A stretch of 64,000 nt of DNA, taken from Chionis minor. Its lineage: Eukaryota > Chordata > Aves > Charadriiformes > Chionididae. The translations under genes were made by a program, and so were the position numbers. Positions 1 to 12,400 of this stretch are shown in pieces; position 1 is the first letter of the stretch, and every line of letters starts with the position of its first letter. The notes beneath the pieces were generated by a model. That model did no database searches, was not told the DNA's origin, and was given only the letters and a program-made list of their open reading frames with translations. The stretch is from contig VZSF01005563.1 of the NCBI GenBank assembly GCA_013398295.1, positions 28,922 through 92,921 on the forward strand. Direction: 5' to 3'.

Positions 1-3000
1 GAGTAATAAAAGCAGCTGACATTTATCCATTAGGCCGCAAGCTGCACCATGTTTAAGACACATGCAAAATTTTGAGCTCAGAAAAGGAAGATGAAAATTA
101 ATCAGTGGACTCAGATTACAACAAAGGGCAATCAGCTGGAAGTTTTTAAAAGTATAAACGAAACTTTTTTTAAAAGAAAATTAATCATCTTAAATTATAT
201 GCCGAGTTCTGCTATGTAGCTGATTTAGATTGCCACACTGGAACAGATGAGAGAAGTATCTGAAATCTGAGTGTCAAACTTTCTTCTGCTACAAAGAGGT
301 GTCACAGCAGCAGCCTGTTGCACCTGTGCCATAATAACCACCTTGCCCTCCCACCCCCCACCCCCTTTTAGTAAAGAGGATTCAGCTTTAGACCCTGGGC
401 AGCAATGGTGACCATTCTTTCCTCTCTGGTGTTCCTTATCGGAGGTTCCTCACTGGTGTGCTAGGTCTGCCTTGACCCTGCCTACTAGCCTGGCTTGCAC
501 ACACTGATGGAACAGTAGACCTTTCACTGGAACTCTGCAATTAGCGTGGATCATGTTGCCACATGTTGGTATCACTGCCATCTGATGGATCATATCACAG
601 GACGGAATTAAAGTATCTAGCTCCTTTGTGTTCCACTGATACACAAACATATGCATTTAGATTGCTGGCCAAAGACATGAAATAGTATTTATCGGGAGGC
701 CAGAATATGGACTTAGTTTGCAGTTACTTATATTCAATACAGGATCTGTTCATTATTTTGTTCCATCCTTCAGATAGAGAACCTGCAATTCTTCTCATGT
801 AAACTTCTGTAAAAAAAGTAGTACTGGAGAGAAAAGGAAAGTTCAATAAGCGGAATCGACACTGATGGCCATGCCAAGATATTTAATCCTGTTTCACACA
901 CACCCATCTACCCCTACCTTAAACTATAACTTCTGCATTAATTGTCCAGTTTAAAATTCTGCAGTTACAGTGTTAGATGGTAACCATGCAGTCACCAAGA
1001 ACTCTGTTCCCTTACCAGTGCCTTTTACATGTTAACCAGTTGGGAGGTTGTGGTCAGCATGTCACATACACCATCACCCTATCTTCAGGAAGATGAATTT
1101 GCAAATTTGTAACGTTTCCTTTAGCTTTTGCAGAAGTAGACTCAAAAAACAGCTAGCCAAAAAGCAAACAGCATGGTCATTAATGGATCTACACAAGAAG
1201 ATGCTTCAGTGCAGATGTAAAAAAGCTGGTTTAATTGGTATTCACTAAAGTATACTAATCCTAACATTGAGCAGTTGAGGGCAAGCATTTTTCCCTATTG
1301 CCATTTTATTCAGATTTTGTGTTTCAGGAAACACCGCAAAGTTCTTTACTTAGCAGCTATGTTAATCCAAGACTTTATTATTATTTATTAGCACTAACTT
1401 ACCTATAAATACTACATGCATTTCAGACTTAACCTGACATTATCTCAAAATCAGCCCAATGGGTTATGCTCAAAATAAAGGATTGAGCATGAAGTATTAC
1501 TTTCCCTCCAAAGTTTTTATTTAAAAACTAGACAAATAGATACATAACAGTAAGGGGAAAAAAGTCATTAGTAAACAAGGACTTCCAGGCTTTAAGAAAC
1601 TCTGCATAAGGAAGCACTCATAAATGCTGCCAAGGTAGAATTTATCTACTACATACAGAGTTTCTTCCTACTGTTTCTATCTATCCTAGAATGAGAAACT
1701 TTGTTCCTATAGTGTTTACCTAGTTTAGAAATTAAAAATTAAGCCACAACAAAGCACACATCTGGAAGAGGAGTGCTTTTCTACATGGAATTACTCAAAC
1801 TCTACCATTGTTGAAATTCATGTTCTCCCTAGCTGATAACTTTCTTTCAATCAAATTTAAATGGTAATAAAGACTTGTCCAGATGTAACTGTTTAGGAAT
1901 CACTAGTATTACTCAGAATTATCATTGTTCTGTGAGCTAACAAACCTCATTTTCATTCCAACCTGTTCACATAAACTTCCATACATTAAACACATAGGCA
2001 ATTGTATGCCTCCATGACAATTGAGTTGCTTAGCCAATGCTTGTGTAGAGAAAATTACGCAACAGCTTTCCAACAGTAAGCAGTGTTTTCTTACCTTTTA
2101 AGCCTACACTGAACAGAGAAAAAAAGTCAGCACAGTGCCTTATTTGTTCATAATGCAAAATATACAAAATATCTGGCTTTCTGGGAATTCCACAAGCCGC
2201 TTTCTCATAAGGAACAAAGCAAGCTAGTTATTGTCCTTTAATGGAAAATGCCAGGTTATTGATTTTTAAATTTGTTTTTAAGTGAGTTTAATGATTGGTA
2301 AAGGTGCTGGACTGACGGCCCTAGAGACTATCCTTGATCTATAGCATAGCCAACATTCCAAGATCCTCTATGATGCTGTAACTCTCAAGGGATTAGTCCT
2401 AAAAGGTTGAATCTGCTACCTACACTTGAATAAAGGATGTGTTTATTTAAACAAAAGCAAAAAGGCAACAAATAATTAGGCTGTATTGCCCTGAAACTAC
2501 AGTTTTAAGCAACACTATCAGAGCTGTGTATTCGAATGTGTATGGAAACCGAAGTGGACTATAATGCAAAGCTGACTGGGCATTTTGCACACAGTGTAGT
2601 ATTAGGTAAAGACGTTTCTTCACAATGCAGGATGAACTGAAATGAGCCAGTGAGCACAGTAGTTACATAAGCCATTTCGGTTTCAGGACCTTCTGATCTT
2701 TTTAACTAACAGAAAGTTACTACAACTATTAGAGCAAGGAAGTTTGAAGACAGAAATTTCATAGGTTGAAGGCTTTGGCAGTTTAAAACTTAAAAATCTG
2801 TTAACTGATATTAAGCAAGCATCCTTTTTCTTTTTAAGCAATCTCAGTATACTACCACATAAAATTCATCCTTACAACAGCGAGAACCAAAAAAATCTAC
2901 ATGTGGACTCTTAGATTTGCACAAATGCAGTTTAGTTTGTAACTAAATTAAAAGTAGTAGCAAATAAATACATAAAGGGGCTTATTTTCATGCACACAGC

Positions 3001-3316
3001 TCCAAATGCAGTAAATGCAATACAGTGAAATAGGACCAACTCATGAAATTAAGGAAAAAAACAAGACAGAAAATAAATGCTTATCTCATTTAAAGTCAAA
3101 TCATGTAACTAAGCCTTTTTTTATTCTTTTACATCCCAGGATAACGACAAAATTGATGTATAAGAGTTAGTTTTATTGCATTAATTTTAAGTAACATATA
3201 GCGGCAAAGTCAGGCACTGAAGCTGTTGTAACTATTAGATAAGCAAAACCTCCTACAAATGAAAGATAGGACAAAAAGGTGCAAGTGATCAAAGACAGTA
3301 GTATTTTATCACTTAC
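1..3316 (-). other. EVI5 intron (partial), 3' part of gene
   Basis: AT-rich sequence downstream of the last visible exon. No coding exon, RNA gene or transposon was recognised. The short open frames on both strands look random. A C-rich run at about 342-366 is the only compositional feature. Confidence 0.8.
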
Positions 3317-3412
3317 CTCATGATGCAGCTCAGCTATCTGATCTTTCAGTTCTCTGATATACTGGTTAGAATCAGATTTATTAAGCTGCCCTTGAATTTT
3401 TCCTTCTTCTTT
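3317..3412 (-). CDS. EVI5: EVI5 exon, coiled-coil end (96 nt), last exon in window
   Basis: Thirty-two residues, phase 0 at both ends: [20 protein letters not shown] then [12 protein letters not shown]. The acceptor is AACCAAACAG and the donor GAG|GTAAGTG is strong, so at least one further exon follows. In the family that exon encodes an acidic Ser/Asp/Glu-rich C-terminus. I searched both the frames and the motifs in 1-3316 and did not find it. It has exactly the same length as the preceding 96-nt exon. Confidence 0.97.
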
Positions 3413-6400
3413 CTGTTTGGTTAAAAAAAGAGTCTTATTCAAATTATTCACGGATATACTATATTTAAAATCTTATTTTAAACGTCTGCATATTTTTGGT
3501 CACAAACAGAAGCTATTCACAGACACCATCCAACACTTCATCTGGCTGAAGTTACAGCAGGTATCTAGGGATGTCAGTAGCTCAGACCAACTCGACCCTC
3601 TCAATACTAACCATAATACAGGCAGGATTCTGTGAAGGAGCAAGAAGAATTAAACAAGGCTTCACAGGTGGAATTTGCATTCAATGTACGTGAGGTTGTA
3701 AACGCAATTTAGCATCCCTACAAAATATTGATCATATCCTACAATATATGGAACATATCTTAGTGTACATTTTTTTTCACTAACGTAAAGTTTTCATTTA
3801 GTAACAAAGAATTTCGCTTTTCTCTTCAAGTGACAAGTAAACAAAATGTTCTTTCCTTGCACTGTAGGACATACACTGGGAAACACTACATATGGCAAGC
3901 TTTTTCTCACCTAAAAAAACATTGTAACACAAAATGTGGTATTTATTGTATAAGAGTTCCAGAGGGCATAAGTGAAGAGAGAGGTATGTCCCCTAAGCAC
4001 CAATACTGTGAGAGGTAAAGAGAAAAATTGGCAAGTAAAAAAAGCCAGAGATGAAGAGGAATGTGAGATTTCCCTCAAAACCAAACGCAGCTCCTAAGTT
4101 TCAAGCTCAAGAAGGTGTTATCTCCACTTGAACCCCTGCAACACTAACTTTCAGCTCTAATGGGAATCCTAATGTGACTGAATCGAAATTGGCAGATATG
4201 GGATAAATAACCACCCTGGATGGAGAAGGCAGCCCATGTCTTCAGTTTGCTATTAGTAAGTTAAGAGTAGCATTGGCTTTTTTTTTTCCCCCCCAGCTGA
4301 GTAATTTCTGAAGCAGCCACCAGTTTTGGAAGACAGAGCACCTTGGTCTTCTATAGATCTTTACCTTGACTTTAAGTCACATATAACCAATATATTACGG
4401 AAATACTAATATAATGGTAATATTTGTTTTTTCTACCTGTAGCTCATTTTGCAGAAGTTTTAATAATACCTGAAGAAAGCAAACCGTTTCAACAACAGGC
4501 AAGTTCAAAGTAATTTGCAAACCAAATTTAAATACCTTTTGGAATGAAAAGTGTCAACTGTTCTTCAAAACACAAGACAAAATCTTTAACAGAGCGGTTC
4601 TTTTAAAAGATCACTCTGAAATAGCAACACCAGGACAGAACATGTACCAAGACATGGGGAGGAACAATATCCTACCTTCCAAACCCTTTTGCTGCATGAA
4701 GGGAATGACCTTGAACACTGTCAGTATTGGCAATCTCAAAGCAATTTCTCTAATTTCAGACTTTGTTTTTCTTGCAGTAAGGTATGCATTTCAAGATTAT
4801 TCTAAAAATAACTTTGTGATATTCACTATTAATTCACAGAATTTGCAACATGGGAGGCACAAGATCCTTTAGTGCATAATTCTATATTGAACCTAGTTTC
4901 CAAGGCAACCTGTGGCTCAAATTCACAAAGAAAGGATTAATATTAACAACATTACTAATTGCTCCTGTCCTAAATAGGTTAACGAGCCCCCTACCCCAGC
5001 TCAAAGCCATCATCTCTCATTACAAGGATGACTATTGGTATTGGAGAAAGCAGAACAGAAGCAACATAACCTACAGACCAAAAGTAATGCTGTCTGCATC
5101 TGTATATAGAAAAAACTTCATTGCTGCAAGAAACTAAGGTTCCAGACAATGAGAATGGCCTCATCTCTTGTGGTAGCAGGTACAGAGTATCAAAAAAGCA
5201 AGAGTAAAGCAAGGTTTTACTATCAATAGAAGATAGGTATCATAGCCCTTTTGAAATGAAAGAGTAATAAATAGCTGTGCTTACATTCAAACTGAATACA
5301 CAAGATGACATGAAACAGGCATTCCCAAGTTAAATTAGTAAAAATTAACAGCAGGATCAATAAAATAGCTGAAAGCTGTTAGTGTACACCATATAGACTA
5401 TACTATATTGGGAGTTATACACTATCATTATATTTAAGTGTTTTTATTGTTTCTTTTTATTCCATAAATAACACTGTAAAGTTAACGCACAGAATGATTT
5501 GACATGTAAATTTGCTCATGGAAGACCTGACTCTAGCTCCAATGAGCTGGAGCTGAATGTAAGGTGTAACCCTGGCTTGCAAGAGCCTCATTATTAGTGA
5601 AGGTCAAATAAGTTTCAGTTTTCCTTTCAGAACTTAGAGACTTTGTAGAGCTCAAAATTCACAAAAAATGCTTTTAGCACAAAAAAGGAACTCCACAATG
5701 TCATTTTCTACAAACATGCTTTTCAAAGAAAAGTCATGCTGTAACTTCCTCTTGCAACATTCAAAACACTAGAGGTCAGAAGCTGATGCTTTTAACTGGC
5801 TGCAACAGAAATCAGATCTTTCTAGCTAACTAAATAAGCTCACGTTCTATAAGCTACAAAATCTGTCTACAGCAGGTAACTTGGAAGGATGACATAGGAG
5901 AAATTTCAGGACAAGGTATCAGTCACCTTCTTAGCTGCTGTTCATCTCTGAGCAACAGCAAACAGGCATTCTACTTTTTCCTTTTTTTTTTTTTAAATAA
6001 GCCAAGTTGATCGTGACATTTAGTTATTAAAAGACACTCATGCAGGTGCGGTAGCAAACCACTGGAAAACATGCAGGTGTCAGACATTGTAGCGTCAAAA
6101 TATTTTTTAATGCTTACCAAAATCATCTAATTTATAGAATAAATAAGTTTACAGCTAAGAGTTTACATTTTCCAAATGAATAAAAAAAAAAATTTTTATA
6201 AAAAGTAATTTTATCTGTCAGATTATGATCTTTAAGTTAAGGGACATGGAATTAGCTAGGTTGCAAGTGACATGAAAGTGGGACAGAAATTGAAAAGTAA
6301 AGATACAACAAGTACTGAATGGAACTAGAACAAAAGACAGTAACACTCATGGATTCTTCCAGATTTCAACTTCAGCCCACTATCTGCAGGATATGGCTGT

Positions 6401-9400
6401 TGCATTTATTTAGTTAATTGATGTACTGCAGGGCAACTGAAGATAATAATCTTCCAGGAATAACTACTAGACCTCTATCATTCATTTGCCTCTGTGGAGA
6501 CGCATGTTTTCCATTCTTCCTGTTCTATGGCTGCCATCCTTCATTTTGCTTCCAGGTATTATAACCTCTAAAGAACAGATTAACTCAATTCTCCTCCTGA
6601 GGCTCCAACAGTATATGAAAAGGTTTCTAGACTCAGGCAGGAAGAAATCCATCTTGTATGGATCAGACTGTCTGGCCTCAGTCACCTCAGCCTAAGAACC
6701 AGTCAGGGCAGATGGAAGCTCAACTGCTGACATCAAAGGGTAACTTGAGTTGGGGACGAGAGGGCTTCTTGCTCAAAGGACAGAAGCCTACGCTCTCCAC
6801 AGTCTAACCCCAGCAGCCAGCGGGGTCAGAGCCCACAATTCAGGATATTCATGATATCCCTTCTTGTCAATCCTAATATTATTATTATTACTAGCTTCTT
6901 GCTTCAAGTGTTGAGCCATGCAGATGTGCTGGAAAACACATGCTATCAGGATGGATTGATTTGGCAAGACTTTCACAGCTAAAACAAATTAATCTCAACT
7001 CTCAAATGGTAACAGTGCTCAAGAGCAAAGGACGTAAAAGCTACCTTCTGTAAAACCACCAAGGAAAAAGGGAGCTGACTGCCCTGCTTAAGGCCCTTCT
7101 ATATTCTGAATCCAGCTTTAGCTTTCAATTTTTTAAAATACCTAAAGTCTCAGCGTTTCGGTTTCCATTAAATTACGTTTTCATATGCTCTGGCTGCAAA
7201 CTGGTCCAGCTTGCTCATAAATTACTAGACAGCCCCACTGACATAAAAAAAATCGAATTGCATGTAGCTTGAGTTAATTTATTGAATGCTTCCTATTGTA
7301 GCATTTACTTCAGTAGGAACTGGGCATTTCACTCTGCATTGGTTTTATACTGTGCTTGAATAGTTTTGTACTACTCTGCTTGAGTAACTTTGTACTTCTG
7401 AAGAAAACACTCAGATCAACTGTACTGGTTCAAAAGTAAGTGTCAAGACTCCACTTAAAATTTAAAAGGTTTTAAGGTATAAACATCACCTCTTTTAAAA
7501 GGAAATAGCATAAGCAATTAGTAATCTCTCCTTTTTTTTAAAAAAAAATTAAGATTATACAGATAGGATGTGGGTTGTTGGTTTGGGTTTTTTTTGGTTT
7601 TTTCTTTTTTTTCTTTTTGAGGGGGAGCACTATTACAGAAAATCTGCGGTGAGGAGGTCACGACACAAAGAGGAATAGCTAGTCTCTAGGCAAATACTAG
7701 CCTTTTTAAGCTTAAAATGAGTATACAGTGAAAAAGCCAGATAACATATCAATAAGCAAAGTGTGAGTCTTGTCAGAATAGCAAAATAATGAAAGCTAGC
7801 CAGTTCTGGAATCTAGGAATTTTGTTGAAAAAAACCCCCAAACTCGCAGTCATATGTGAATGAATCTCTACATCAGTTTCTCTGGGGTAGTGCTTCTGCA
7901 TGTTGGCACCACTGCAGCACCTACTTCCTCTTCCTAGAAGGGTTTTTAGAGAAATAATGTCAGTTGCTGTTACACTGTAATCAAAGATTCATCATTTTGA
8001 TTTTGCTGCTGTTGAAGACTAATAACTTCCCCCCAGTCTTACTGTCTCTTCCAAGAGACTGGCTCCACCAGCACTAACAGGGTTAGAGAACCCTGTATCA
8101 GGGAAACAAACACCCTGCTGGCCAGGTATCACCTCTGCTCAAGGAAGAGGTACTTGTAACAACAGCGTAAGCAGTCGATGTGCAATCCAACAACCTCTGA
8201 GGCAGGACGTGTATAGAGAGGGAGCAGCACGGGCAGCGAAGCAGGAAATGAGCTCTACAGATCAAAAAAAAAAAAAATCAGCTGCTAAAACAGAACTCAC
8301 TTAGGCCCCTTCAGTTTGGGAAGCTCTCACCTCTCATCCTGCTCTGCAGTACTAGACTGACTATACCTGTGTGCATACCAAGAGCTACACTGAGAGCTTC
8401 TGAGAAGAAAAATCTGTTCCCCAAAAATTTGGTTTTTAGAATGAGGAAAAATGCTGCCCACCAAAAAGCACTGGTTGAGATTCACGGCTGTGGGATCGTA
8501 CTTAAATCCTCCTTTGTCTGGCTTTCTAAGAGAAAAACAGCTTTTCTGTACCTTCCAAGGAAGCAGCGGCTAGTCTTGAGAAACACACCTCATGCCTATA
8601 CTGAGCATGTGGAGATCCAACTTGTGCAGATTACAAACTTCGGTCAGCATAGGACCAGGATGCACAACTGGCAACACAAGAGTGCAGGGACAGACTGCTT
8701 CAAAGAATACAGATCTTAAATACCCGAAACCATTAATGCATAGTACCACCCCCCACCCCCCCAATCAAGTATAGTATTCATGATAAAACTAAGTTTAAAT
8801 AATAAATCAATCAATCACTGGAAACCACCTGGAACACACTGGAGGCCATAAGCCTGCTTTTGCTGCTCAACCAAGAAAGGTCTAATTACAAGATACAGAA
8901 GATCTATGTAATCAAATTTTAGTTGCAGATGTTTCATCCCAAGAGGAGCACAAAGTTTTCTAAAACACTCCTGATGATCACATCAGAGTGGGAAAAGAAA
9001 TACACATCAACAAGACAATAGGCTATTTTAAATAATAAGAAAGCATCTAGGATTGTCTTCACTTTAATAACTGTGAACTTAAAAACACAGAAAACCAAAA
9101 CCAGTGGTTTTGGTGTTCCTCAGATAACAGTGTATCATCTTTACTAGAAATGTCTAGAGGGTCAGACATTGCCCTGACACCTTTAGTTTGATCTCTTCTG
9201 ACAGAAATATTTACTTGGTAACAATCTGTCTCAGCCTTTTTTCAGGGGAGGCTTTTAAATTCTTGCTCCGTGGCAAAAGGCACTGCATTAAAAATGTAAA
9301 TGAAGTTTATTCAGAAGGGTAAATGTGGTAACTAGTGTCCTTTCAGTGACTTTACAGTGACTCATTCTAGACTTTCAAAAAACACATCACTAACATCACA

Positions 9401-12400
9401 CACCACTATTGATAAAAGTAAAAAAAGTTTCCTGTAATTTGAAAAGATGGAAACAATTTCTTTACTCAACAGTCAGTACTTGGAAAAATTATTAAACAGA
9501 GGTCATAGAAAGGCTTCATTCTAACGAAAAGGTGCTAAAAGTTTAAACTGTGGGGGAGAGAACTAGTACAATCATGGATTTCCTTTACAGTTGCTCTCAA
9601 AGCAGCTTTGACATGGTTAGAGATAGGGTAAATGTGACAAAATTCTCGGAATCTGCCAGGAAACACATCAGGAGGAAGTGATGTTACCCCCCGTCCAGAC
9701 CAACCTAACAAAGAGAAGAATTAATTTTTATAGATAGTTTTTGCTTTAAGATTACACAGACCTAAAACCAGTTTTCTATGTTACAAGTGTGCTCTGTACC
9801 TCCCAACCCAAACCAGCCATGGATGATTTTAAGAAGATGCTACAAGTCACCAGTTTGAATAGAAATGGAGGGAGAGGGATTAACCTGCACAGCAGAGACT
9901 GCAGCTGACCCAGCTCTGCTTCCTCAGTCTGTCTACACTTTCACTGGCCTAGTGCTCCTCACCCTAGCCAGGGCATTGACTCTAGCTTGCAACTGATTTA
10001 ACCTTGCCTGAATTTCTCTAAAGCTTCTTTTTTTCCTCATTTATTTAGTCTGTCCTTCTGTCAACTACTGCAGAGAAAGATTATTATTTAAAAAAAAAAA
10101 ACAAACCACACACAAAAAAACCCAGAAAACCAAACAACTGAAACACCACCAAGGGACCAACAGGACCACCCATATGCAATCAGAAGCACTTTCTATTAGG
10201 CCAGAAATGTAGTGAAGCTTGGTAGACTTTTCTTGGCAGCTTTAGGAAAGCACACACAAGCTAAAAGCAATAGGGTTTTAAAGGCTTATATTAAGAAGTT
10301 AAAAGCATTTGCTTGTTGCAGTTTGAAGCTATCAGACCAGTTCAGCTGAAAACAAGAAAGACTAATTCCCTATGGAAATAAACCTGAGTTTTTACCAATT
10401 GACTATAGACATAAAGGGAGACAATATCCATTCCTGAGTCCTGGCTCTCTATATCTTACAAAGGGATGAGACAAAAGGGGTCAGATTGTGCATGTAGTTT
10501 GGCTAAAACAAGTCATTTAGTTATAGCATATGAACTCTAACCTTTGTGAGAAAGTAGAACATATCACATTGAAGAGAACAGCTTCTCCCCAGTGTGGAGG
10601 TACAGAAAAACAGCAGCCCAGCCATCCAAAATCCGTCCTTCATTTGTTAATAATTTGCTCAAATGTCCTGCTCAAATCCCAGAAGCCTGCTAAATACTTC
10701 CAAGTCATGTTTGCTTCCCAAGGGTTTTATAAGCTGAACTGACAAGTGAGACAAGAATAAGGAGAAGACTGACAAAAATAAACCTTTGTTTATACATAAA
10801 CCTTTGTTTATGACTTCACGGTTTTTCTTTGTCACTTCTGGGACTTAGGTATATACAACATAAGTTAGACTTCAGTTACACTTCAATTTTCTGTTATTTT
10901 TGCAAAGGAACGACTCATACATTCCTTTCATTTAAGAATATCCATCGTGCATTGGACTATCCTTTGCACTTCAATATGCTTACGCAAAAGTTTAAAAGCT
11001 TCGCATCAGGAACTGAATGCTTGACCAAGGTAAGATGACATTCAGAATATATAAAAAATAACTTCCTAACATCATAATAAACTGACATTTTGCTGCAGAA
11101 TTACATCTGCTATTAAATGACAGAACATCTCCTCCTCCCTCTCTGTCATTATTACTAACCAAAACTAAAAGTGACCCAGAAACTGTGATTTAAATCTAGC
11201 GTTTGTGTGTCTAAGTCAGACCAGTTCTTATGTGGGAGTAGTGATACTTTGTGTTACAAATTTAACAACAGTGTCTTGCACCTACACCTACATGAACATT
11301 TAAAAGAAAAGTGCACAATTTAGGTTAAGCATTGCTATGGACCATGTGGACCTGGCACCGAATCCCTAGAGCTTCTGAGAAAAGCACCATCCCCCTCAAA
11401 AAAAGGAAGGTTATGTGGTAAGTTAACTTCCTCCCTTCATCTTTATCAGCTTTGAAACAATATGACAAGCAGACCTATTTTGTGATGCTCCATGTTACCA
11501 CCATTACTTTGAGATTGACACCTAACACTCCAAGACTGGATAAATATATTTATGGTGTTAAATATTGCATTTCAAGTCATTAAGGCAAGTGCAGATTAAA
11601 AGGCAGTCTGCTCCCACATCAGGTCACAGCAATTCCAGTGACAAGCTGAATGGAAGAGAATGGGAGGCAGCTCTTTCTCTAATGAGGAAGAAGTTATCTA
11701 GATTTCCAATTTCCTTAAAAAGTGGCTTCTGTTTAAGCTCCATTATCAGTTGCATGTTTTATAGTTTACAAACTTTTGAGTTAAGGCTTTCCAACTCCAT
11801 TATTATTTTTTTTTTTGGTGCAGGTGTTGCAGAGGCCTTTGAGCATGAGTACCCAAAAAGGAAGTTTTGATCGTAAGTTTCATATTTGCCGGCAAAACAC
11901 ACTGGTCAAAAATATCTATTTGCTTACAAAACTCTTACCAAAAAAAAAATAATCTGTCACAGCCCAATAAAAGCATTTCAAGTCAGATCTAAAGTGTCAA
12001 AAATAAGTAAATTGACATTAGAGGAACTTATTTCTACTAAATCCCTTTTTGTTTTAAACGTCTTCACACAGTTAACATTCAAAATCCATATTTCACAGCT
12101 GAAGAAGGTATATTTCAGGCTACTGTAAGTTTACGATCAATAGTTCACCAAAAGTCATACAGGCAAACTCATTAAATCAGAAGTATGAACCACAGCTGCA
12201 GAATGACTTAATATTCCAGACTTTATACAAAGAAAGCACAGCCATTCTCATTTGTGCAGGAGAATCAAGAATCTTACTAAGAGACTACAGGTCAAGAAAT
12301 CATTAACAGGTGATCATCTAAGAACAGCAAAAAGACTAGAACTTGAAATGCAGTTTAGTAGGAAACAAAAAACAAGGCCACCTAGAATACGAGAAAAACG

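Noticed and set aside
8369..8719. 116-codon plus-strand frame
   Set aside because: Low-information composition, no recognisable domain, inside an intron on the opposite strand. Length is within chance for a 10-kb intron.
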